This document shows positions 1 to 5,832 of a DNA stretch of 5,832 nucleotides, piece by piece; the stretch's first letter is position 1, and every line of letters starts with the position of its first letter. The notes beneath the pieces were generated by a model, which searched no databases, was not told the origin of the DNA, and was given only the letters and a program-made list of their open reading frames with translations. The stretch comes from Ruaniaceae bacterium. GTDB lineage: Bacteria; Actinomycetota; Actinomycetes; Actinomycetales; Actinomycetaceae. The stretch is from the NCBI GenBank assembly GCA_030450655.1, contig JAKDIE010000099.1:1-5832 (forward strand), given 5' to 3'. The position numbers and the translations under genes are program-made.

Positions 1-318
1 CTGGAACGGAAGAGGATCTGAGGTGTTGAGGACCACGACGTCGTCGGCCATAATCTCGATTTCGCCCGTGGGCAGGTTCGGGTTTGCGTTGCCCTCGGGG
101 CGTAGCTGCACGGTGCCGGTTACCTGGAGCACGAACTCGGAGCGCAGCTCGTGGGCCACCTCTTCGCGGATTACAACCTGGGCCACTCCGGAGGCGTCGC
201 GCAGATCGATGAAGGCCACTCCCCCATGATCCCGACGGCGATCGACCCACCCGGCGAGCTGGATGCGCTCGCCCGCGTTCGTTGATGTGAGCAGACCGGC
301 CTTGTGGGTGCGATACAC
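1..318 (-). CDS. aspS: Aspartyl-tRNA synthetase, N-terminal part (cut by the left window edge)
   Basis: This is a class II aminoacyl-tRNA synthetase that charges tRNA with aspartate in the cytoplasm. The 106 codons present begin [10 protein letters not shown] and form the N-terminal OB-fold anticodon-binding domain. The signature [11 protein letters not shown] lies at residues 23-33 and is followed by FIDLRD at 36-41, then [16 protein letters not shown] around 73-88, as in bacterial AspRS. Whole proteins of this family are about 590 residues, so the hinge and the catalytic domain lie outside the window. The GTG start at 316-318 is chosen because the family's conserved N-terminus begins here and a good ribosome binding site (GAGAGG) sits 6 bases upstream. 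It is divergent from the transporter gene. Histidine 31 in DHGG is the residue linked in studied enzymes to non-discriminating AspRS, which also aspartylates tRNA-Asn. That specificity is an inference. The family assignment is firm. Confidence 0.96.
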   Translation of the reverse strand, partial: MYRTHKAGLLTSTNAGERIQLAGWVDRRRDHGGVAFIDLRDASGVAQVVIREEVAHELRSEFVLQVTGTVQLRPEGNANPNLPTGEIEIMADDVVVLNTSDPLPFQ

Positions 319-324
319 GGGAAA

Positions 325-330
325 CCTCTC
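325..330 (-). promoter_or_regulatory. Ribosome binding site of aspS
   Basis: Read on the minus strand, GAGAGG lies 6 bases upstream of the GTG at 316-318. This supports the GTG as the start even though it is not ATG. Confidence 0.75.
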
Positions 331-344
331 AATCGTTGGGCAGA

Positions 345-374
345 TTGATAATAGCCCGAGTGGGTGCGCATAAT
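345..374 (+). promoter_or_regulatory. Candidate promoter of the MFS transporter, leaderless
   Basis: A TTGATA -35 box (345-350) and a CATAAT -10 box (369-374) are separated by 18 bases. The -10 box ends 6 bases before the GTG at 381, so the expected first transcribed base is the G of that start codon. This would give a leaderless mRNA, which is common in Actinobacteria. It also explains why no ribosome binding site precedes any candidate start. A second A+T-rich hexamer, GATAAT at 347-352, could serve as a -10 for a leaderless GTG at 360, but it lacks a -35 partner. Confidence 0.5.
348..353 (-). promoter_or_regulatory. Candidate -10 box for aspS
   Basis: The minus strand reads TATTAT here, the best -10 match in the gap. 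Transcription would begin near position 340 and give a leader of about 22 bases carrying the GAGAGG ribosome binding site. No convincing -35 box is seen 16-18 bases upstream, so the call rests on the -10 match alone. The element overlaps the proposed -35 box of the divergent transporter gene. Confidence 0.4.
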
Positions 375-380
375 CGCACC

Positions 381-1760
381 GTGCCCGCCTCTACCCTCAT
401 GCGTACGTTACTGACCAGCTCCGTTGTGCTCATCACCTTGGCTGCCTTCGAGAATCTGGCTGTCACTGCGGTGATGCCTGTGATTGCGCGGGAACTGGAC
501 GGGCTGACACTCTATGCGCTCGCCATGGGGCTACCGCTCGCCACGCACGTGGCGGCCACTGCGGTGGCCGCGCTGTGGGTGGATGCGCGATCTGTGAGAT
601 GGCCCATCGTGAGCGGCGTGGCGCTGTTCGCCGTGGGGCTCATCATGGCGGGGCTAGTGAACACGATCGAGTTGGTCGCGATCGGCAGGGGAATCTCCGG
701 CCTCGGCACCGGCCTCATCATCGTCAGCTTGTATGCGGCCGTGGGATCCATCGTGCCCGCGGAGCGGCGGCCGGGCTTCTTCGCCGCATTCGCGGCCGCA
801 TGGGTGGTCCCTGGGCTCGTGGGCCCGATGGTTGCCGGGTACATCGCGCAGTGGTTCTCATGGCGCTGGGTGTTCCTCGCAGTCGGCATTCCGTGCCTGC
901 TCGCGGTGCCGATCGTCAACCGCTTCCTCTCGCGGGCCACGGCCGGGGTGCAGGCCGGCCGCGTTGTGAACAGGGACGAGATCATCTCCCGCGCACGGCG
1001 CACCCTGCTTCCTGCGGCGGGCGTGGCGGTGGCGATCGCCGTGATGCAGACGGCGTCCTCGTCCGAGCGGTCCCTCCCGATCGCCGTGATCTCGCTGATC
1101 GTGGCCTTCGCCCTGCTGCCGCTCTTGTTACCGAAGGGAACGCTCACGCTCCGGCCCGGGGTGCCCTCGGTGGTGGTCTCGCGGATGCTCGGCAATGCCG
1201 TGATCATCGCCGTGGAGGCGTACTTCCTGCTCTATCTGCAGAACGAGCGCGGCTGGAACCCGGGGCCGGCCGGCCTGGTGGTGACGATCGGGTCCGTGAC
1301 CTGGGCACTCGGAAGTTACGCCCAAACCCGGGTTCACGACCCGGCGAAGCGCCTGCGCCTCGCACGGGTGGGCACGATCCTCCTCACGTTCGGGGCGATC
1401 GGCGCCGCCACGGTGACTCTTCCTGCGGTGCACCCGGCGTTCTCAATCGCGGGATGGGCGCTCGCGGGCTTCGGCATGGGCATGATGTACAGCATCATGG
1501 CCGTGCTCGCGCTCGAATACACGCCCCAGGAGCGGCACGGCGAGATCTCCGGCTCCCTCCAAATCGCGGATTCGGGCGGTGCCGCCATCGCACTGTCCCT
1601 GTTCGGCGCGCTCTACGTTGCGTTCGGCTCGGTCCCGATCGACCGGTATCTCCCCGGATTCCTGCTGATGGTGGCCCTCTCGGCGCTGTCCATCGTGGCA
1701 GTCAAGCGTGTGCCGAACCTCACCAGGCCTTCTCTGCCAGAGGACGATCCCACCCGTTAG
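381..1760 (+). CDS. MFS transporter, 14-helix DHA2/EmrB-like exporter
   Basis: This is a polytopic cytoplasmic-membrane protein of 459 residues, probably a proton-coupled exporter of drugs or small molecules; the substrate cannot be read from sequence. About 14 hydrophobic segments are visible, typical of the DHA2 branch. A degenerate motif A loop ([10 protein letters not shown], about 66-75) joins helices 2 and 3. [10 protein letters not shown] (102-111) is in helix 4. A motif C-like run, VPGLVGP with a following G (about 143-152), is in helix 5, and FSWRWVF (159-165) precedes helix 6. Helix 1 carries AFEN, with an acidic residue (about 24) where DHA2 proteins often have aspartate. The start is chosen at GTG 381 because a promoter ends 6 bases before it. 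ATG 399 (453 residues) is the main alternative and still leaves helix 1 intact; TTG 336 and GTG 360 are less likely. It is divergent from aspS and 64 bases ahead of the helicase, with no functional link evident. The family call is firm and the start is uncertain. Confidence 0.9.
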   Translation: MPASTLMRTLLTSSVVLITLAAFENLAVTAVMPVIARELDGLTLYALAMGLPLATHVAATAVAALWVDARSVRWPIVSGVALFAVGLIMAGLVNTIELVAIGRGISGLGTGLIIVSLYAAVGSIVPAERRPGFFAAFAAAWVVPGLVGPMVAGYIAQWFSWRWVFLAVGIPCLLAVPIVNRFLSRATAGVQAGRVVNRDEIISRARRTLLPAAGVAVAIAVMQTASSSERSLPIAVISLIVAFALLPLLLPKGTLTLRPGVPSVVVSRMLGNAVIIAVEAYFLLYLQNERGWNPGPAGLVVTIGSVTWALGSYAQTRVHDPAKRLRLARVGTILLTFGAIGAATVTLPAVHPAFSIAGWALAGFGMGMMYSIMAVLALEYTPQERHGEISGSLQIADSGGAAIALSLFGALYVAFGSVPIDRYLPGFLLMVALSALSIVAVKRVPNLTRPSLPEDDPTR

Positions 1761-1824
1761 GCTTGAAAGGTTCGGCGGGCTCTCCCGCGTCTGCCCGCAT
1801 CCGGGCACACTTTCTTAGGTTTCA
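1761..1824 (+). promoter_or_regulatory. Spacer before the helicase with alternative RNA stems
   Basis: Two hairpins follow each other. The first is GCGGG (1775-1779) with CCCGC (1784-1788) and a 4-base loop. The second is TGCCCG (1792-1797) with CGGGCA (1802-1807) and a 4-base loop. GCGGGC at 1775-1780 can also pair perfectly with GCCCGC at 1793-1798, which breaks both. The near repeats TTAGGCTT (1757-1764) and TTAGGTTT (1815-1822) flank the structure, and the second supplies AGG, a weak ribosome binding site 5 bases before ATG 1825. TAGGCT at 1758-1763 fits the loose actinobacterial -10 form, but no -35 is seen. A regulatory role is an inference from these pairings; in GC-rich DNA short stems also arise by chance. 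Confidence 0.35.
1792..1816 (+). terminator. Possible terminator after the MFS gene
   Basis: A 6-base-pair stem with the loop CATC is followed by ACACTTTCTT, a short T-rich stretch. This resembles a weak intrinsic terminator for the transporter mRNA. The stem is short and the T-run is interrupted, so read-through into the helicase is likely if it acts at all. Confidence 0.3.
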
Positions 1825-3492
1825 ATGACTACCTTTTCTGACTTCGCGTTGCCGGAGCCCCTCATGCGCGCAATCGACGCGATGGGGTTCGCCACGCCCA
1901 CTGACATCCAGCGCTCCGCAATCCCTGCCCTCCTGAGCGGCCGGGACGTCGTCGGCATCGCCCAGACGGGCACCGGCAAGACGGCGGCCTTCGGACTTCC
2001 GCTCCTGTCCCACGTGGACGGGAACGTGCGCGGCGTACAGTCGCTGGGCCTGACCCCCACCCGCGAACTCGCCATTCAGGTGGCGGAGGCGATCGCAAGC
2101 TTCGCCGTGAACACGAACATCGAGGTGGTGGCCGTGTACGGCGGCGCCTCCTACGTGCCGCAATTGCGGGCGTTGAAATCCGGCGCACAGGTGGTGGTGG
2201 GCACTCCCGGCCGCGTGATGGACATGATCGAGCGCGGCGCGCTGACACTCAACTCCCTCAAGGTGTTCGTGTTGGACGAGGCGGACGAGATGCTCTCGAT
2301 GGGCTTCGCCGAGGACATCGAGACGATCGCCACCTCACTGCCCGCCGAACGGCTCACCGCGCTGTTCTCCGCCACGATGCCCTCTTCGATCGCACGGGTC
2401 GCCGCCACGCATCTGCGCGATCCGCTGCGCATCGAGGTCACGCCCTCCGCCTCTCCCGTGAGCACCATCGAGCAGAGCTACGCCGTGGTGCCGTTCCGCT
2501 TCAAGACCGATGCGCTCGCGCGTGTGCTGGCCGTGTGGAGGGAAGAAGGCGCGATCGTGTTCGTGCGGACCCGCGCGGCGGCCGAAGAGGTCGCCACCGA
2601 GCTGATGGAGCGCGGGGTCAGCGCCTCCCCCATCTCCGGGGACGTGGCGCAGGGCGAGCGCGAGAAGATCATTGGGCGCCTGCGCGCCGGCGCGCTCGAT
2701 GTGCTGGTGGCCACCGATGTGGCCGCACGCGGACTCGACGTGGAACGCATTGGCCTCGTGGTGAACTTCGACGTTCCCCGCGAGCCGGACGCGTACGTGC
2801 ACCGGATCGGCCGCACGGGCCGGGCCGGGCGTTCGGGGCGCGCGCTCACGTTCTTCACGCCGAAGGAATTCCCGCTGCTTCGCAGCATCGAGAAGCACAC
2901 GAAGACCTCGCTCAGCGAGGCGGCGATCCCGTCACCTGCGGATGTGCTGAACCACGAGATCGCCCAGGCGCTTGGGCGCCTGCCGGTGGGCGATCTTTCG
3001 CTGTTCCGTGAGGCCGTTGCCGCCATGGAAGCCGAGCCCATCGACGTGGCCGCCGCGCTGCTCGCGGCCTCCGTGAAATCGGCGCCGGTGGAGCCCCGCA
3101 CCTCGGGACGGGCGCGCCGCGAGGAGGACTTCGATCCCTCCGGTCGCTTCCTCTCGGCCCAGTTCGAGCCTTCCGGCCGCACGAACCCGAACAAGACCCA
3201 GCGTGTGGGCGCACCGCGTGGGGCCAGCCGCTCCCATAAAGGCGCCGTGCACCGCTACCGCGTGGAGGTTGGTCACAAGGATCGCGTGAAGCCAGGTGCG
3301 ATCGTGGGTGCTCTCACCGGTGACGGCCGCATGGACGGCTCCGAGATCGGCAAGATCGACATCTACCCCTCGTTCGCGCTCGTGGAGCTCTACTCGGAGC
3401 CGAGCGATGACCAGGTGCGCCGCCTGCAGAACACACGCGTCTCCGGGCGCGCGCTGCGCATCCAACCGGATCGCGGCCCGCGTAAGCGCTAG
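1825..3492 (+). CDS. deaD: DEAD-box ATP-dependent RNA helicase, DeaD/CsdA type
   Basis: This 555-residue cytoplasmic helicase unwinds RNA duplexes using ATP; family members act in ribosome assembly, mRNA decay and cold adaptation. All core motifs are intact: Q motif GFATPTDIQ (21-29), motif I AQTGTGKT (46-53), Ia PTRELA (78-83), TPGR (127-130), II DEAD (151-154), III SAT (182-184), IV VFVRTR (245-250), V ATDVAARGLD (296-305) and VI HRIGRTGR (326-333). A mainly helical linker follows, then a charged stretch with two near copies of F(D/E)PSGR (436-441 and 447-452). A DbpA-like RRM fold (about 478-547) ends the protein, marked by VGHKDRVKPGAIVGAL, IGKIDI and FALVEL. Length and domain order match actinobacterial DeaD. 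The start is the first ATG in frame, 21 residues before the Q motif's GF; its ribosome binding site is weak. It is convergent with the GTPase gene, and the stops overlap in CTAG. The helicase class is certain; the exact orthologue name is probable. Confidence 0.95.
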   Translation: MTTFSDFALPEPLMRAIDAMGFATPTDIQRSAIPALLSGRDVVGIAQTGTGKTAAFGLPLLSHVDGNVRGVQSLGLTPTRELAIQVAEAIASFAVNTNIEVVAVYGGASYVPQLRALKSGAQVVVGTPGRVMDMIERGALTLNSLKVFVLDEADEMLSMGFAEDIETIATSLPAERLTALFSATMPSSIARVAATHLRDPLRIEVTPSASPVSTIEQSYAVVPFRFKTDALARVLAVWREEGAIVFVRTRAAAEEVATELMERGVSASPISGDVAQGEREKIIGRLRAGALDVLVATDVAARGLDVERIGLVVNFDVPREPDAYVHRIGRTGRAGRSGRALTFFTPKEFPLLRSIEKHTKTSLSEAAIPSPADVLNHEIAQALGRLPVGDLSLFREAVAAMEAEPIDVAAALLAASVKSAPVEPRTSGRARREEDFDPSGRFLSAQFEPSGRTNPNKTQRVGAPRGASRSHKGAVHRYRVEVGHKDRVKPGAIVGALTGDGRMDGSEIGKIDIYPSFALVELYSEPSDDQVRRLQNTRVSGRALRIQPDRGPRKR

Positions 3493-5027
3493 TCGCTGGC
3501 CTCGGCCAGTGCCGAGCGGAACTCGTTCCACTCGGAGAGCTCGCGGCCCAGCGGCGTGGTGAAACGCTCGTTCACCACGCCCGCGATGGCTGCGGTGAGG
3601 CGGGCTACCGCCCGCTGGGACACTCTTCGCGCTCGTGCACGCACCGCCACCATGGCGAGAATGCCAAGCCCGACGCCGCCCAGCACGCCTCCCAAGAGGA
3701 GCGCCGTGGGCCACGGGATGGGTCCGAGCATCGGCAGTCCCGGCTCCGGTAAAGCGAGATAGCCAAGCATGGCGAGGCCTGCGAGCCACACGGCGCCCAC
3801 GATCGCGCACCCCAGCAAGAGCCAGTGGAGCCAGCGCGCGGCGGTCCACCAGCGTGGCCCGGGCGCGGTCAGCTCAACCCCTGCAATCGCGCGATCGAAG
3901 CCGGCCAACGTGTGATCCACACGCTCGTCCATGGCGGCGTTCACGGTGGCACGCCACGCTTGCGGGAGTGCGGCCGTTGCCCCATCCACCACGCGATAGG
4001 CCTCCGAACGCACGGCCGATTCCTGGATCGGCGAGGCGCCGGGCAACGAGGTGCGTACCAGTTCAGAGGGCGCCTCGCGGTCGAGGTGCAGGCGTTTCAG
4101 CGGATCTGGCCGGAATCGGGCCAGCCACCGCGTCACGGGCCAGCCCACCGAGGCACGGCCCGCTCGGATCGTGGAGCCCTGGACGGCGCGCGCCACGATG
4201 CCCACGCCAGCGGCACGGGCGGACGCCGCCACGATCGGCTCGCTGGAGACGCTCCCGGTAGCGTGAGAGCCCTGCGCGGCCTGGCGCAAAGCACGCGCCG
4301 CCCGGGCCACGTCCGCAGTGGCGCGCGCGGCGCGAGCTGAGCGCTGGCGGGCGATCTGGAGGAGCCTCTCCCGCAACGCGTCAACCCCCTCACCGGTGCG
4401 GGCCGAGGTCACGAGAACGTCCCCCGGCAATCCGTAGGATCGGAACAACGCCGTGGCGTCCGCGACCACGGCGCGCAGGTCCTCTTCCCGCAGGCGATCG
4501 GACTGGTTTACCACCGCAAACGCGACCTCCCCGTGCGTGGCGAATGGCTCGATGAATTCCTTGTGCAACACGGCGTCCGCGTACTTCTCCGGGTCGAGAA
4601 CCCACACGAGCACGTCCACCGCATCGGCGAGCCGTTGCGTGGTGGCCTTGTGTGCCACGATCACCGAATCAACATCGGGCAGATCCAGCAGAATCAGCCC
4701 CTCCTCGCCGGGAACCTCGGCCCTCTCCCCGATCTCGAGCCAATCCAGCAGAGCCTCCGCGCCTCCGCCGGAGACGAGCGCGAGGGCCCGGGACGTCGTC
4801 GGACGGATGGCCGCCACCCGCGCGATCTCCTGACCGGCGATGGCATTGACGAGGGACGATTTGCCGGAGCCCGTGGCGCCGATCAGTGCCACAACTGTCC
4901 GCTCCGGTTCGAGCCGTGCCCGCTCGTCCAGACGATCGAGCGCCTCGCGTGCGGGCCCCATGACCTCAGCGGGGAGGTGGTGTTCCCCGATCGCGAGAGC
5001 GCGCCGCAGCGCCTGTTCGTTCACCAT
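3489..5027 (-). CDS. Membrane-anchored GTPase (YfjP/dynamin-like), downstream member of a GTPase pair
   Basis: This 512-residue protein has an N-terminal G domain and a C-terminal membrane anchor. G1 is GATGSGKSS (50-58), the G2 threonine is in RPTTSR (75-80), G3 is DLPDVDS (115-121), G4 is NQSD (174-177) and G5 is SAR (208-210). The G3 glycine (DxxG) is aspartate here and the G4 lysine (NKxD) is glutamine. An Ala/Arg-rich, probably helical stretch follows (about 225-252). Two hydrophobic segments (about 398-424 and 440-463), the first preceded by a Trp/Arg-rich run, form a likely membrane hairpin with both ends cytoplasmic. Such proteins are often mislabelled ABC transporters. ATG 5025-5027 is chosen because GAGGG lies 7 bases upstream; GTG at 5022-5024 also fits. 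It overlaps the upstream gene by 7 bases, so translation is probably coupled. Streptomyces DynA/DynB, which stabilise FtsZ rings at sporulation septa, are a plausible parallel; this is inference. Confidence 0.85.
   Translation of the reverse strand: MVNEQALRRALAIGEHHLPAEVMGPAREALDRLDERARLEPERTVVALIGATGSGKSSLVNAIAGQEIARVAAIRPTTSRALALVSGGGAEALLDWLEIGERAEVPGEEGLILLDLPDVDSVIVAHKATTQRLADAVDVLVWVLDPEKYADAVLHKEFIEPFATHGEVAFAVVNQSDRLREEDLRAVVADATALFRSYGLPGDVLVTSARTGEGVDALRERLLQIARQRSARAARATADVARAARALRQAAQGSHATGSVSSEPIVAASARAAGVGIVARAVQGSTIRAGRASVGWPVTRWLARFRPDPLKRLHLDREAPSELVRTSLPGASPIQESAVRSEAYRVVDGATAALPQAWRATVNAAMDERVDHTLAGFDRAIAGVELTAPGPRWWTAARWLHWLLLGCAIVGAVWLAGLAMLGYLALPEPGLPMLGPIPWPTALLLGGVLGGVGLGILAMVAVRARARRVSQRAVARLTAAIAGVVNERFTTPLGRELSEWNEFRSALAEASD
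3494..3511 (+). terminator. Hairpin just past the helicase stop, possible terminator
   Basis: CGCTGGC (3494-3500) pairs with GCCAGTG (3505-3511) around a CTCG loop, giving seven pairs of which one is G-U. It begins 2 bases after the helicase stop codon but lacks a T-run, so it could only be the U-less kind of terminator proposed for high-GC bacteria. It lies within the last codons of the opposing GTPase gene, whose coding constraint may explain it. Weak support. Confidence 0.3.
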
Positions 5028-5832
5028 TCGCGGGCCCTCAGCAGTGCCAGTGAGGTGCGCACATCCGTTGCCGCGTCCACGATGCGCACATCGAGGTCAC
5101 CCACCGCGCCGAGCGCGTCGAGCCGCGCGCCATACGGCGCCAGGTAGTAGCCGAGCAACTCATCGGTGTGGGTGAGAAGAGTTTCGCGCGAGTGCTTGGT
5201 CATGCGGCGCACCGCGTCCTCGCCGAACACGGCTTCAAGGAGCTTCTGCCCGACGACGGCCGCCCCGGCAGCGGTGGCCACCTCACCTCCGCTGATTCCA
5301 CCCGTGGAGGCGAAGATGAGGACCATCAGGGTGACGGCAAGACCGTTCACGCCAAAGGAGAGGACGCGGGCGGTGAAGCGCCGATCACCGCCTTCACGCC
5401 GGATCATCTCCAGCAAGTCGCCTTGCCATGCCACCACCCGTTCGGAGGCCGCCGCGCGCAGAGCCTCGTCACTCGGCACCGTGATATCAGGGAGGAGTTC
5501 GGGGCCACCAGGCGCCGCGCGCCAGTTTCGATCGATTTGGGAGCGCGCACGGAACGTCTCGGCCACGAGCAGGGCGAGGAGCCCCTCCTCGATCACGTCC
5601 TCAAGTTCGCGCGTGGGCGTTGGTCGGCCCCGCAGGAACGCCCCGAGCCGATCCCGCACACGGCCGACTCCTGCCTCAACGCTCCGCAAGAAATCGCCCG
5701 TCCCCACAAACTCTTGCCAGCGGGCGAGCACCTCTCCGCGAAGAAGGGTGCCGTCCTCCGAGCCCTCACGAACCCGCTGGTGCGCGCTCGTGCGTGCGGC
5801 GGTCACCTCGTCCGCGAGAAGATCGAGGCCTT
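5021..5832 (-). CDS. C-terminal part of a probable dynamin-like GTPase (5' end outside the window)
   Basis: The reading frame is open to the right edge and gives 269 complete C-terminal residues, starting GLDLLADEVT. No start is assigned because in-frame sequence continues past the edge; GTG 5806 is internal. The visible part is mostly charged helix with a likely stalk (about 1-150). A hydrophobic segment near 155-176 and a small-residue-rich one near 183-203 (with GEVATAAGAAVVG) follow. A further helical tail (about 205-269) ends in LRAREW. This matches the C-terminal half of the larger member of actinobacterial tandem GTPase operons, whose G domain is N-terminal and thus not seen here. The hydrophobic pair may be a membrane paddle or anchor. 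The gene ends in TGA within ATGGTGA, overlapping the next start by 7 bases, which suggests the two products form one complex. The GTPase identity rests on the partner and the general architecture, so it is less sure than the open frame itself. Confidence 0.72.
   Translation of the reverse strand, partial: GLDLLADEVTAARTSAHQRVREGSEDGTLLRGEVLARWQEFVGTGDFLRSVEAGVGRVRDRLGAFLRGRPTPTRELEDVIEEGLLALLVAETFRARSQIDRNWRAAPGGPELLPDITVPSDEALRAAASERVVAWQGDLLEMIRREGGDRRFTARVLSFGVNGLAVTLMVLIFASTGGISGGEVATAAGAAVVGQKLLEAVFGEDAVRRMTKHSRETLLTHTDELLGYYLAPYGARLDALGAVGDLDVRIVDAATDVRTSLALLRAREW
5035..5039 (-). promoter_or_regulatory. Ribosome binding site of the downstream GTPase gene
   Basis: The minus strand reads GAGGG 7 bases before ATG 5025-5027, inside the end of the upstream gene. 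The spacing favours ATG over the adjacent GTG, for which it would be 10 bases. Confidence 0.65.

Noticed and set aside
23..371. Small open frames of 68 (+) and 66 (-) codons over aspS and its promoter
   Set aside because: The first is antisense to conserved aspS codons. The second runs in an offset frame through the promoter and aspS start, where the aspS frame is unambiguous.
512..1207. 231-codon minus-strand open frame opposite the transporter
   Set aside because: Antisense open frames of this size are expected in high-GC coding DNA. It has no ribosome binding site, and its Thr/Ala/Pro-rich make-up mirrors the transporter codons.
575..1828. 417-codon plus-strand open frame inside the MFS transporter gene
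   Set aside because: It is an offset-frame shadow. The protein is Arg/Gly/Ala-rich with no domain, and the transporter frame has clear membrane helices and family motifs.
2335..3194. Two overlapping minus-strand open frames (187 and 238 codons) opposite the helicase
   Set aside because: Both mirror the helicase codons, have no recognisable domain and overlap each other, while the helicase frame carries every family motif.
2932..3849. 305-codon minus-strand open frame across the helicase-GTPase junction
   Set aside because: It runs antisense through the end of the helicase and out of frame through the GTPase. The composition is low-complexity Arg/Ala/His and no motif is visible.
4533..5147. 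204-codon plus-strand open frame opposite the GTPase pair
   Set aside because: It is antisense to the conserved G1 and G3 motifs and spans the coupled junction of two real genes. No function or initiation signal is visible.
1..5832. Search for a defence system, mobile element, CRISPR array, tRNA or prophage
   Set aside because: No direct-repeat array, terminal inverted repeats, transposase or recombinase motif, or tRNA-like fold was seen. Base composition looks uniform and all genes look like core chromosomal ones.

Overview
The window looks like ordinary chromosomal DNA from a high-GC Gram-positive bacterium (Actinomycetota). The evidence is a strongly GC-biased third codon position, GTG starts, an aspartyl-tRNA synthetase of the 'DHGG' type, and a tandem pair of large membrane GTPases of a kind common in actinobacterial genomes. 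Genus and family cannot be fixed from the sequence. No tRNA, rRNA, insertion sequence, CRISPR array, prophage gene or attachment site was seen. Coding density is very high, and the largest non-coding gaps are about 60 bases.

Layout from left to right. (1) Positions 1-318, minus strand: the first 106 codons of aspS, which runs off the left edge. (2) Positions 319-380: a 62-base divergent promoter region shared by aspS and the next gene, in which candidate promoter elements for the two directions overlap. (3) Positions 381-1760, plus strand: a 14-helix major facilitator superfamily exporter of the DHA2/EmrB-like type, probably read from a leaderless GTG start. (4) Positions 1761-1824: a short spacer that can fold into two adjacent hairpins or one competing stem. 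(5) Positions 1825-3492, plus strand: a DeaD/CsdA-type DEAD-box RNA helicase with a C-terminal DbpA-like RNA-binding domain. (6) Positions 3489-5832, minus strand: the last two genes of a GTPase operon. The downstream gene is complete (512 residues, N-terminal G domain, two C-terminal membrane segments). The upstream gene is cut by the right edge, leaving its 269-residue C-terminal part with a hydrophobic hairpin.

The helicase and the GTPase gene converge tail to tail and share the four bases CTAG, so each stop codon lies inside the other gene's stop region. The two GTPase genes overlap by 7 bases (ATGGTGA), which points to translational coupling and a joint product, probably a dynamin-like membrane-remodelling pair. 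The best candidate here for poorly described biology is this pair. The downstream member has a modified G3 motif (DxxD in place of DxxG) and a G4 variant (NQSD). Nothing else in the window looks like a new system.
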